A stretch of 42,985 nt of DNA from an uncultured Psychroserpens sp. (GTDB lineage Bacteria > Bacteroidota > Bacteroidia > Flavobacteriales > Flavobacteriaceae). Under the pieces are notes generated by a model that was not told the DNA's origin, did not search any database, and was given only the letters and a program-made list of their open reading frames with translations. Of the stretch, positions 1-9,033 are shown in pieces. The DNA is taken from NCBI GenBank assembly GCA_905479815.1, contig CAJQOA010000116.1:1-42985 (forward strand), given 5' to 3'. The first letter of the stretch is position 1. Each line of letters starts with the position of its first letter. The position numbers and the translations under genes were made by a program.

Positions 1-17
1 AAATAAAATAGGAAACA

Positions 18-215
18 ATGCCTAAAATGAAAACAAAATCTAGTGCTAAAAAGCGTTTTAAGCTTACAGGTACTGGTAAAATTAAAAGAAAGCATGCTTT
101 TAAGAGTCACATCTTAACAAAGAAGTCTAAAAAGCGTAAGCTTAAGTTAACTCATGATGGTTTAGTACATAAAGCAGATGAGAACAATATTAAAACAATG
201 TTACGTTTAAAGTAA
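18..215 (+). CDS. rpmI: 50S ribosomal protein L35
   Basis: 65-aa basic protein [27 protein letters not shown], typical L35; followed by L20. Confidence 0.97.
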   Translation: MPKMKTKSSAKKRFKLTGTGKIKRKHAFKSHILTKKSKKRKLKLTHDGLVHKADENNIKTMLRLK

Positions 216-254
216 TCTAGTTTTAATCGGTTAAAACAAATTTATAAACCCTGG

Positions 255-299
255 AGTTAGGCAAAAAAATTTAGCAAGTGTCATAAAAGACCGCCTACT
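255..299 (+). promoter_or_regulatory. Possible structured rpmI-rplT intergenic leader (AG-U-UAGGC...GCCUACU helix enclosing GUC-AUAAAA-GAC)
   Basis: Complementary TAGGC (258-262) and GCCTA (293-297) with flanking pairing around a bulge; inner GTC/GAC hairpin; ends ~20 nt before rplT ATG. Confidence 0.35.
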
Positions 300-318
300 A
301 CAAAAAACAATTAAAAAA

Positions 319-663
319 ATGCCAAGATCAGTAAATTCAGTAGCAAAGAGAGCCAGAAGAAAAAAGGTTCTTAAGCAAGCAAAAGGTTACTTTGGAAGAC
401 GTAAAAACGTTTGGACAGTAGCAAAAAACGCGGTTGACAAAGCGATGCAATATTCGTATAGAGATCGTAGAGTAAAGAAAAGAAATTTCCGTTCATTATG
501 GATTATGCGTATTAACGCAGGAGCTAGACAGCACGGAATGAGCTATTCAAGATTTATGGGAAAACTTAAAGCTAATAATATCGAATTGAACCGTAAAGTT
601 CTTGCAGATTTAGCGATGAATAATCCTGCAGCTTTTGAAGCAATAGTAAACAAAGTAAAATAA
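319..663 (+). CDS. rplT: 50S ribosomal protein L20
   Basis: [32 protein letters not shown] is the canonical L20 N-terminus. Confidence 0.98.
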   Translation: MPRSVNSVAKRARRKKVLKQAKGYFGRRKNVWTVAKNAVDKAMQYSYRDRRVKKRNFRSLWIMRINAGARQHGMSYSRFMGKLKANNIELNRKVLADLAMNNPAAFEAIVNKVK

Positions 664-699
664 GGCGTTTGCCTAATTAATAACAACAATTCGCTTATA

Positions 700-730
700 A
701 AAACCGACTCAGAAATGAGTCGGTTTTTTT
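700..730 (+). terminator. Rho-independent terminator after rplT
   Basis: AAAACCGACTC-AGAAAT-GAGTCGGTTTT followed by T-run. Confidence 0.9.
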
Positions 731-830
731 ATGCAATAGTTTTTCCAAATATAAACAGCAACACCAAAACAATATGGGCAAATACTTTTCTTATTTTTAA
801 GTAACTTACAGTACAATAAAAACTAACCAA

Positions 831-3800
831 ATGATACGTAATCAATTAATCACAACCCTAATTCTACTATTTTCAATAATCGCATTCAGCCAAGATAAAG
901 ATAAAGAAAAGAAAATCCCTTGGGATGTTTCTAACCCAGAAGGAAATTGGGATTTCAAAGAATTAAAACTATCTACCAATGAAGGTACATGGATGAATCT
1001 TGACGTAAGTCCAGATGGTAAACATATCGTTTTTGATTTATTAGGAGATATCTACAAACTAGACATTAATGGAGGAAATGCTAAAATCTTAAGGGAAGGA
1101 TTACCATTCGAAATTCAGCCACGTTTTAGCCCAGATGGAAAACATATCTCTTTTACAAGTGATGCTGGTGGAGGCGATAATATTTGGATTATGAATACTG
1201 ATGGTTCCAACGCTAAACAAATCACTAAAGAAAGTTTCAGATTATTAAACAATGCTATTTGGACACCAGACGGAAATTACCTTATCGCCAGAAAGCATTT
1301 TACTTCAGGTCGTTCACTTGGTGCTGGAGAACTATGGATGTATCACAAAACTGGTGGAAGTGGTATTCAGCTTACAAAAAAGAAAAACGACCAACAAGAT
1401 CTTAACGAGCCAACATTATCTCCAGACGGTAAACATCTATATTATAGTGAGGATGTATATCCTGGTGGCTTCTTTCAGTATAACAAAGATCCTAACAGTC
1501 AAATCTATGTGATTAATCGCTACGACATGGACACTGGGAAGATTGATAGAATTACAGGTGGACCAGGTGGTGCTGCACGTCCTCAGATATCTAGAGATGG
1601 TAAGAAATTAGCTTTTATAAAACGTGTACGAACAAAATCTGTTTTATATATACATGATTTAGAAACCGGAGAAGAATGGCCAATTTATGATCAACTTAAT
1701 AAAGACCAACAAGAAGCTTGGGCTATTTTTGGTGTATACACCAACTTCAACTGGATGCCAAATAATGAAGACATTATCATATGGTCTGGAGGGAAAATAA
1801 ATAAGATAAACATAAGTTCGCTTAACGTTTCAGATATACCATTTCAAGCTAATGCAACAATTAAGATTGCAAAAGCTATTGAGGTTGATACACCTGTTGC
1901 TCCAGATACCTTTGATGCCAAAGTTATTAGGCATGCAATAACTTCTCCTGACGGAAAGTCTATTGTATTTAATGCACTTGGTTACTTATATACACAGAAG
2001 TTACCAAACGGGACAGCAAAACGATTAACCACTGGAACAGATTTTGAATTTGAACCTACCTTCTCTCCTGATGGAAACACTATTACTTATGTCACTTGGA
2101 ATGACAAGAACTTAGGAGCTATACAATCAATTTCAGTAAATGGAGGAACTCCTACACAATTATCTTCGGAAAAAGGCATCTATAGAAATCCGTCATATGC
2201 ACACAATGGCAAACATATCGTCTATCGTAAAGAAGGCGGAAATAATGAACAAGGAAGAACATTTGCTAAGAAAACTGGATTATATTTAATGAATGCTAAT
2301 GGTACGAATTCAAAACGTGTATCAAAAGAAGGCGATTATGCGATGTTTAACACTGATGACACGAGAATCATATACCAAAAAGGTGGTCAGTTTTTTGGTG
2401 CATTGACCAAAGAATTAAAAAGTGTAGATCTTAACGGTTTTGATGAGCGTATTCACGTAAAATCTAAACACGGAAATCGTCTTGTCCCAAGTCCTGATGG
2501 AAACTGGATAGCCTTTGTTCATTTACATAAAGTCTATATGGCTCCAATGCCTAAAGCTGGAAAAACCTTGGACTTCACAGACAAATCTAAATTTGTTCCT
2601 ATCACTAAATTATCTAAAGATGCTGGTATCAATTTACACTGGTCAAAAGACAGTAAAATAATTCATTGGACGCTCGGAAATCAATATTTTTCAGCAAACG
2701 CTTCCAAAGACACTAAACTTGTAGAGTCTGGAATAAAGATAAACTTAGAAGTAAAAACGGATAAGCCACAAGGAAAGATTGCTTTAAAAGGTGCTCGAAT
2801 TATTACAATGGAAGGTGATGAAATTATTGAAAACGGAACCATTATTATCAACAACAATAGAATAGAAGCTATTGGAACCACTTCGGATGTTTCAATTCCG
2901 TCAGGTACAAAAGTGTATGATGTCACAGGAAAAACAATTATGCCAGGAATGGTTGATGCACATGCACATATTGGCGGTTTTAGATATGGTCTAACGACAC
3001 AGAAGCACTGGCAATTTTATGCAAATTTAGCTTATGGTGTGACGACTGCCCATGATCCTTCAGCAAATTCTGAAACAGTTTTTGCACTTTCCGAATTACA
3101 AAAAAATGGAACACTCGTGGGACCTCGCCTCTACTCTACTGGATTTATATTATATGGAGCTGATGGCGATTTTAAAGCTGTTATAAATAATCTCGAAGAT
3201 GCACGCTCTTCAATTAGAAGAACAAAAGCTTTTGGAGCATTATCAGTTAAAAGTTACAATCAACCTCGAAGAGAACAACGACAACAAGTATTACAAGCTG
3301 CTCGTGAAGAAGGTATATTTGTAGTTCCTGAAGGTGGATCGACATTTTACCATAATATAACTATGGTCATGGATGGACACACTGGAGTTGAACATAATAT
3401 CCCAGTAGCTCCTGTTTATAAAGATGTACTAGAACTTTGGGGAAATAGCAATGTAGGTTATACGCCTACACTTATTGTGAATTATGGAGGAATGAATGGT
3501 GAAATGTTTTGGTATCAAAAAACGAATGTATGGGAAAATGAAAAACTTCTAAAATATACACCTAGAAGTATTATAGATGCGCGATCAAGACACAGAGTTA
3601 TGATTCCTGATGAAGAATATGAAAATGGACACATCCTCGTTTCAAAAACAACTAAAGCGTTAAGTGATGCTGGAGTTAAAGTAAATCTTGGTGCTCACGG
3701 ACAATTACAAGGTCTTGGTGCTCATTGGGAATTATGGTTATTACAACAAGGCGGCATGTCTAATCATGAAGCCTTGCAAGCTGCTACTATTAATGGCGCA

Positions 3801-4094
3801 AATTATATAGGTGCCGGAAATGATGTTGGATCTCTTAAAAAAGGCAAATTAGCAGATTTAATTGTTATGGATAAAAACCCATTAGAAAATATACAAAACT
3901 CCGAAAGTATAATATATACTATGATTAATGGTAGATTATATGATACAGAAACTATGAATGAAATTGGAAACGAACCAAAAGAACGAGGAAAATTCTATTG
4001 GGAAAATTCTAAATACAATCTAGCTTTTCCTTGGCATGAAGAAACACAAAGCTTCACAAGAGGTGCTTGTGGTTGTCATGTAGGATCACATTAA
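831..4094 (+). CDS. Secreted amidohydrolase-family protein with N-terminal TolB/WD40-like beta-propeller repeats
   Basis: Signal peptide; repeated SPDGKHI motifs; C-terminal metal-dependent hydrolase signature GKTIMPGMVDAHAHIGG and KGKLADLIVMDKNPLENI. Confidence 0.9.
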   Translation: MIRNQLITTLILLFSIIAFSQDKDKEKKIPWDVSNPEGNWDFKELKLSTNEGTWMNLDVSPDGKHIVFDLLGDIYKLDINGGNAKILREGLPFEIQPRFSPDGKHISFTSDAGGGDNIWIMNTDGSNAKQITKESFRLLNNAIWTPDGNYLIARKHFTSGRSLGAGELWMYHKTGGSGIQLTKKKNDQQDLNEPTLSPDGKHLYYSEDVYPGGFFQYNKDPNSQIYVINRYDMDTGKIDRITGGPGGAARPQISRDGKKLAFIKRVRTKSVLYIHDLETGEEWPIYDQLNKDQQEAWAIFGVYTNFNWMPNNEDIIIWSGGKINKINISSLNVSDIPFQANATIKIAKAIEVDTPVAPDTFDAKVIRHAITSPDGKSIVFNALGYLYTQKLPNGTAKRLTTGTDFEFEPTFSPDGNTITYVTWNDKNLGAIQSISVNGGTPTQLSSEKGIYRNPSYAHNGKHIVYRKEGGNNEQGRTFAKKTGLYLMNANGTNSKRVSKEGDYAMFNTDDTRIIYQKGGQFFGALTKELKSVDLNGFDERIHVKSKHGNRLVPSPDGNWIAFVHLHKVYMAPMPKAGKTLDFTDKSKFVPITKLSKDAGINLHWSKDSKIIHWTLGNQYFSANASKDTKLVESGIKINLEVKTDKPQGKIALKGARIITMEGDEIIENGTIIINNNRIEAIGTTSDVSIPSGTKVYDVTGKTIMPGMVDAHAHIGGFRYGLTTQKHWQFYANLAYGVTTAHDPSANSETVFALSELQKNGTLVGPRLYSTGFILYGADGDFKAVINNLEDARSSIRRTKAFGALSVKSYNQPRREQRQQVLQAAREEGIFVVPEGGSTFYHNITMVMDGHTGVEHNIPVAPVYKDVLELWGNSNVGYTPTLIVNYGGMNGEMFWYQKTNVWENEKLLKYTPRSIIDARSRHRVMIPDEEYENGHILVSKTTKALSDAGVKVNLGAHGQLQGLGAHWELWLLQQGGMSNHEALQAATINGANYIGAGNDVGSLKKGKLADLIVMDKNPLENIQNSESIIYTMINGRLYDTETMNEIGNEPKERGKFYWENSKYNLAFPWHEETQSFTRGACGCHVGSH

Positions 4095-4100
4095 AACAAT

Positions 4101-4133
4101 AAAAACCGACTTAGAAATGAGTCGGTTTTTTAT
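4101..4133. terminator. Bidirectional terminator between convergent genes
   Basis: AAAAACCGACT...AGTCGGTTTTT hairpin with A/T tracts on both sides. Confidence 0.85.
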
Positions 4134-5206
4134 TTTTCATTTATGGCTATAATATTTAATACATCTTGTTTTCCTTTGAGTAAAATATTACCTAAACTCT
4201 TTGAAGTGTATTTCGGTTTTAATGGCATTCTATCTAAAAGTTCATCAGATATTAATATAGATTCACCATACTTATTGCATTCACCTTGTATTCTTGCGGT
4301 TGTATTAATAACATCTCCATGAAATGCCAACTCCTTTTTAACTGTACCAACTTGGGTAATTATTAATTCTCCTCCATGTACACCAGCTTTAAAAAAAGGC
4401 TCTAGATTATAGTTTTTTATATAATATTTTGAACGCTTTTTTAATTGTTTTACAAATGCAAAGTATAATTCTATGCAATTATTATTTTTCAAACCCTTTT
4501 TAAGTTTCCATGTGATTACTGCTTCATCTCCAACATACTGATATATGTCACCATCAAAGCGAGATAAAACTTTGTTTAAATCAAAGAAGCAATCCTGCAA
4601 TAACCTACTATACCTTTTATGACCAATCGCTTCTGCAATTGTTGTTGATGATTTTAAATCAATAAACATAAAAATTCGCTCTTCTTCAGTTGGTTTATTG
4701 TATTTACCAATAAGCATATTTATCAATACACCTCTCCCAAATTTCTCTAAGGTCAATTTTAGAAATAAAAAAATAAAGGATGCTAAGAAAAAATAGGATG
4801 TTGCTAACCAGAATAGCGAACTGGTTTTCCACCAACCACGTTCATTTTGCAAATTAATGTCCATATCGCTTTCTATTAAAGCGATTATAAAACTTAAAGA
4901 CACTATTAGAACTAGGATGTAAATTGCGATTTTCAATACTATAGATAACCCTAGATATATATTATTAGTAATTAACTTTTCAAATATAAATTCAATGATT
5001 GCATAAAAAATTCCAACTAAAATACCGAGTATAATAGCAAAATGAAGCCACTCTGTAATGGGTATAATATTTTTAGGGTTTACAAATGAAACGCCTTGCT
5101 CTTCTCCATGAGCTATAAAACGAATCATTATAAAAATAGAAAACGCTAAAACCCAAAAGATAATAGCGAAGAATAATTGTTTGATAAATAGTTTGAAACT
5201 ATACAT
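4130..5206 (-). CDS. Membrane-anchored class III adenylate/guanylate cyclase
   Basis: Several N-terminal TM segments, then FMFIDLKSST, YQYVGDEAVITW and HGDVINTTARIQ (metal-binding Asp pair, catalytic N..R). Confidence 0.88.
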   Translation of the reverse strand: MYSFKLFIKQLFFAIIFWVLAFSIFIMIRFIAHGEEQGVSFVNPKNIIPITEWLHFAIILGILVGIFYAIIEFIFEKLITNNIYLGLSIVLKIAIYILVLIVSLSFIIALIESDMDINLQNERGWWKTSSLFWLATSYFFLASFIFLFLKLTLEKFGRGVLINMLIGKYNKPTEEERIFMFIDLKSSTTIAEAIGHKRYSRLLQDCFFDLNKVLSRFDGDIYQYVGDEAVITWKLKKGLKNNNCIELYFAFVKQLKKRSKYYIKNYNLEPFFKAGVHGGELIITQVGTVKKELAFHGDVINTTARIQGECNKYGESILISDELLDRMPLKPKYTSKSLGNILLKGKQDVLNIIAINEK

Positions 5207-5215
5207 TATGTGTTT

Positions 5216-5497
5216 TTACGTCTTGCTTTTTCCTAAAATTTCACCAATAGCAACTTTAAACTCTTTCCAATCTACAAGACCATCTCCATCATTATCGTAA
5301 CCTTCGATTAGCTTTGAAGCGACCAAACCTCTAATAAACCCGCTAATTTCTGCCTGCTTTAAAAGCTTAACAATTTCACCTTTTGATAATTTACCATCAC
5401 TTCCTTTATCAAAAAAAGCAAATGCTTCTTCTGGAGAACTGAAATGATTAGTAATTACAATTTGTATCTTTTTAAGAATTTTCTTTTTTGAAGCCAT
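5216..5497 (-). CDS. EF-hand domain protein
   Basis: Two EF-hand loops: DKGSDGKLSKGE and canonical DNDGDGLVDWKE. Confidence 0.88.
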   Translation of the reverse strand: MASKKKILKKIQIVITNHFSSPEEAFAFFDKGSDGKLSKGEIVKLLKQAEISGFIRGLVASKLIEGYDNDGDGLVDWKEFKVAIGEILGKSKT

Positions 5498-5531
5498 ACT
5501 ATTTCATTTTAATGCAAATAAATTTAAATAG

Positions 5532-5564
5532 AAAAAGCCATTTAAGAACCTTAAATGGCTTTTT
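5532..5564. terminator. Terminator hairpin, 15-bp perfect stem with 3-nt loop
   Basis: AAAAAGCCATTTAAG-AAC-CTTAAATGGCTTTTT. Confidence 0.88.
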
Positions 5565-5588
5565 AATTTATAATTAAATGTCTAATAA

Positions 5589-5876
5589 TTAATTTTCTTC
5601 TACATTAACATCATCAACTGAGCAATCACCAAGACCATCAATAATAGTTTGAATTGTACCACTAGAATCACCACAAGCATCTTTTTGTTGTTGTAATGTT
5701 AATTTATAAGCGTTACAAAATGCTTCATAATCACCTGATGTAGCATCTGTAAAGTTAGTCAAGGCTGCTGCAGTATTTTGAGTTGCTTCTGAACAAGAAA
5801 GTGCTGATTGAATATCGTCTTCACTGCAAGAAAAAGCCAGTGCTAAGCAAAATATAGAAATATAAATTTTTTTCAT
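5589..5876 (-). CDS. Small Cys-containing putative lipoprotein of unknown function
   Basis: MKKIYISIFCLALAFSC lipobox-like signal; short acidic mature part with several Cys. Confidence 0.6.
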   Translation of the reverse strand: MKKIYISIFCLALAFSCSEDDIQSALSCSEATQNTAAALTNFTDATSGDYEAFCNAYKLTLQQQKDACGDSSGTIQTIIDGLGDCSVDDVNVEEN

Positions 5877-5923
5877 TTTATAGTTTTAAGTTATAAGTGG
5901 TTAAATATAAGGTTATAATTTTA

Positions 5924-7183
5924 TTATGTTTTTTGTTTTTTCTTTTTAGCTGCAGGGAAGAGTACATTATTGAGTATTAATCTATAGCCTGGCGATGTTG
6001 GATGCAAATCTAATTCGGTTTTAGGATCACCAACTTTATGTGTATAATCTTCTGGATCATGACCTCCATAAAAGGTAAAAAAACCTTTCCCTTTAATACC
6101 GTGAATGTATTTAGCTTCTCCATTAGTTTTATTCTCTCCCAGCACCAATACATTTGACTTAATTTCTTCGCGAGTAAAAGATGTTGTTTGTCCCATAAAA
6201 CCTTTCACTAAAGCTGTATGATTTTGGTTGAGCATTGATGGAATTGGATCCCATTTGGCTGAAAATTCCATGAGTGTAAAATAATCTGTAGTTTTTGGAA
6301 TGCGACGTTTTCTTGTCATATCAATAGAAGAAAATTCATAAACATTTGGACTTCTTTCTAATAAATAGTCTTTAAAAGCTAATGTTCTTGAATAATCAAT
6401 CTTATTTTGATATCCAGCATCACTTCCATCTCCATCAAACATAGGTTCGCAAATATCAACTCCCTCTGCAGACAATGCTATATCAAAACTATCTGTTGCA
6501 CTACACATGGCAAACATAAAACCACCTCCAATAACATATTCTCTAATTTTTTTGGCTACCGCTAATTTTTCTTCGGAAACTTTAGAATATCCTAAACTAA
6601 TAGCTAATTCTTCTGCTTCCCTTTTTTCTCTTATATACCAGGAAGCAGAACGATATGCTCTGTAAAATTTGCCAAACTGTCCCGTAAAATCTTCATGATG
6701 CAAATGCAACCAATCATAAAGTAGTAAAGCATCGTTTAGAACTTCTTCATCATAAATAGTATCATAAGGAATTTCAGCATACGTTAAAACCATTGTCACT
6801 GCATCATCCCATGGTTGTAAACCTTTTGGAGTATAAACAGCAATTTTTGGTGCTTTCTCTAAAACAACTGCTTCCATATTTTGTGACGGACTAGCAATCA
6901 TTTCTAAAATCTCTTCTGCTTTAGAGTTAGATATTACCTCAAAACTTACGCCTCTAATTTGACATTCTCGTTGAATTTCTTCAGAATCTGGCAATAAAAA
7001 AGAGCCCCCTTTATAATTTAAAAGCCACTTGACTTTTAATTGTTTTTCTAATGTCCAATAAGTAACACCATAGGCTTTTAAGTGGTTGTCTTGTCCTTCA
7101 GAATCCATAGGAATTAAAATGTAAGACGCATAAGAGTGTGCAACTACAAATAAAAATATGATTAGGGAAATTGTCTTTTTCAT
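5924..7183 (-). CDS. Secreted protein of the family often labelled 'asparagine synthetase B' in Bacteroidota; function unknown
   Basis: Signal peptide MKKTISLIIFLFVVAHSYAS; no cytosolic asparagine synthetase ATP-binding signature seen. Confidence 0.6.
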   Translation of the reverse strand: MKKTISLIIFLFVVAHSYASYILIPMDSEGQDNHLKAYGVTYWTLEKQLKVKWLLNYKGGSFLLPDSEEIQRECQIRGVSFEVISNSKAEEILEMIASPSQNMEAVVLEKAPKIAVYTPKGLQPWDDAVTMVLTYAEIPYDTIYDEEVLNDALLLYDWLHLHHEDFTGQFGKFYRAYRSASWYIREKREAEELAISLGYSKVSEEKLAVAKKIREYVIGGGFMFAMCSATDSFDIALSAEGVDICEPMFDGDGSDAGYQNKIDYSRTLAFKDYLLERSPNVYEFSSIDMTRKRRIPKTTDYFTLMEFSAKWDPIPSMLNQNHTALVKGFMGQTTSFTREEIKSNVLVLGENKTNGEAKYIHGIKGKGFFTFYGGHDPEDYTHKVGDPKTELDLHPTSPGYRLILNNVLFPAAKKKKQKT

Positions 7184-7209
7184 GTATTCATTATGTATTG
7201 TTTTCTAAC

Positions 7210-7274
7210 GGTCACATGCAATGCGCAATTAATCATTCTCTCGATTGATAAAGCTTTTCATCTGCTCGTTTCAT
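7210..7274 (-). promoter_or_regulatory. Conserved 65-nt leader element, copy A
   Basis: Minus strand ATGAAACGAGCA...AATGATTAATTGCG...CATGTGACC; same length as and 49/65 identical to 41677-41741; ends 26 nt before the downstream ATG. Confidence 0.5.
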
Positions 7275-7336
7275 ACTTGAAATATACTCAAAAATTATTC
7301 CGAAGCTTAACAGTTTAATATAGTTTTAAAGGTTTT

Positions 7337-8068
7337 TTAAGATAAGGCCAACTTCTGTAACTCATTATAATATGGAAGGCATTCTTTTAATAATGGTTCT
7401 AAATGCTTCGGAAATGGAGTCGTTTTAGGTTTGTATGCTGAAAAACCAGAAGATTTATGCACATTATCATACCAATATTTTGCCCATACGCCATCTTCTG
7501 GGCGCTTAGAAGGTTTCCATTTTAGCATATTTTCATCAAATGGCATTCCTATATGATCGCATAACTGCTTCAAAACACCTTCAGGATTTAATAAAACGTT
7601 CTTAGAGTCGAGTACAACGAAATCAATATCGTTTTTTCTGAATTCTTCAATTAAATCAATGTGCAATTTATAACCAACATCATCAATGGATGGGTTTTTA
7701 ATTACCTTATCAAATGAAGGTAACATGTCTACTGGATTTCTAGTAAGAATCACGTTGGTAAGATTTTTCATAAATGAACGATTCAAATCTAACAAGTGAT
7801 GTGTCATATTCTTAAAGAAAAGCACTTTACTTTCCGAAGAATTAATCATCATATCCACAACTTTATCACCATCATTATCCATAGATGCTAAAATATCTTC
7901 TGCTCCAGGATGATAGTCTTTAGCTTTAGATTTCTTAAGATAATACGCGTATAGAGGTTCATCAAAAACGGTTGTATCATTACGTTGAGCAAAACTATAC
8001 ATCAAGGCTGTTGATATATTTCGAGGACCAGACCAAACCGAAATTCGTTTTATATCATTACTTTTCAT
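7337..8068 (-). CDS. Sulfotransferase-like (P-loop) family protein
   Basis: ISVWSGPRNISTALMYSFAQR N-terminal motif, later VILTRNPVDMLPSF; start MKSNDIKR (8068) preferred over 8080. Confidence 0.72.
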   Translation of the reverse strand: MKSNDIKRISVWSGPRNISTALMYSFAQRNDTTVFDEPLYAYYLKKSKAKDYHPGAEDILASMDNDGDKVVDMMINSSESKVLFFKNMTHHLLDLNRSFMKNLTNVILTRNPVDMLPSFDKVIKNPSIDDVGYKLHIDLIEEFRKNDIDFVVLDSKNVLLNPEGVLKQLCDHIGMPFDENMLKWKPSKRPEDGVWAKYWYDNVHKSSGFSAYKPKTTPFPKHLEPLLKECLPYYNELQKLALS

Positions 8069-8978
8069 AAGCCACTGCATCTTCGATTAATTCGTGGTAC
8101 AAAACACTAAGCTTTCTAGTAAAATCGCCGTAAGATTGAGACCCAATTTGACGACCATCAATCTTAGTAACAGGTGTAAGACCTCCAAAAGTTCCAGTAA
8201 CAAAAGCTTCATCTGCACCATAGACATCAAATAGAGAAAAATCTTTTTGATGACATATTATTCCATTGATATGACAAGCTTCTATAACTTTCGCTCTAGT
8301 AATTCCGTTCATACAATATTGTCCAGTAGATGTCCATACTTCTCCATTTTTTATAATGAAGAAATTAGTTGCATTACATGTAGAAACAAATCCATTAGCA
8401 TCTAGCATTAACGCTTCATCTGCTCCAGCCTCAATTGCTTGAATAAGTGCTTGAACTTCGTGTAATTTACTATGACAATTGAGTCTTGGATCTAAATAAT
8501 CTGGCGATCCACGTCTTATTGTAGACGTAAAAAGAGTGATTCCTTTTTCTTTACTTTCTTCGGAAGCTTTTTTATACTCGGGAATAATAACAATATTAGG
8601 TCCAGAAATTGTTAATCTAGGATCTTGAGATGGTGTTTTTTTGATGCCGCGTGTAATCATAATTCGAACATGAATATGATCTGTCATATTGTTTTCATTA
8701 AGAACTTCCCAAACTATAGCGGTTAGTTCTTCTTTAGAAAACGGAAAGATCATACCAACAGTTGCTGCAGATGCCCATAAGCGATCCAAGTGATCGTCAA
8801 GAAATACTAGCACACCTTTATGTAAACGTAAGGCCTCCCATATGCCATCTCCTACGAGATAACCACTATCAAATACTGATATTTTAGCATCCTCACGTTT
8901 GAAGTACTCACCGTTGATATAGATTTTAATGTCTTTATTTCTGTCATCTGCGACAGCATTGTGCGTTCCATGAACCAT
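8058..8978 (-). CDS. Aminotransferase class IV (BCAT / D-amino acid aminotransferase-like)
   Basis: YINGEYFKREDAKISVFDSGYLVGDGIWEALR and EVQALIQAIEAGADEALMLDANGFVSTCNATNFFII, class IV PLP fold. Confidence 0.9.
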   Translation of the reverse strand: MVHGTHNAVADDRNKDIKIYINGEYFKREDAKISVFDSGYLVGDGIWEALRLHKGVLVFLDDHLDRLWASAATVGMIFPFSKEELTAIVWEVLNENNMTDHIHVRIMITRGIKKTPSQDPRLTISGPNIVIIPEYKKASEESKEKGITLFTSTIRRGSPDYLDPRLNCHSKLHEVQALIQAIEAGADEALMLDANGFVSTCNATNFFIIKNGEVWTSTGQYCMNGITRAKVIEACHINGIICHQKDFSLFDVYGADEAFVTGTFGGLTPVTKIDGRQIGSQSYGDFTRKLSVLYHELIEDAVAYEK

Positions 8979-9033
8979 GTTTTATAATTATATATGATTC
9001 TAGAAAGATAATTAAAAAACTAAAGATAACACT

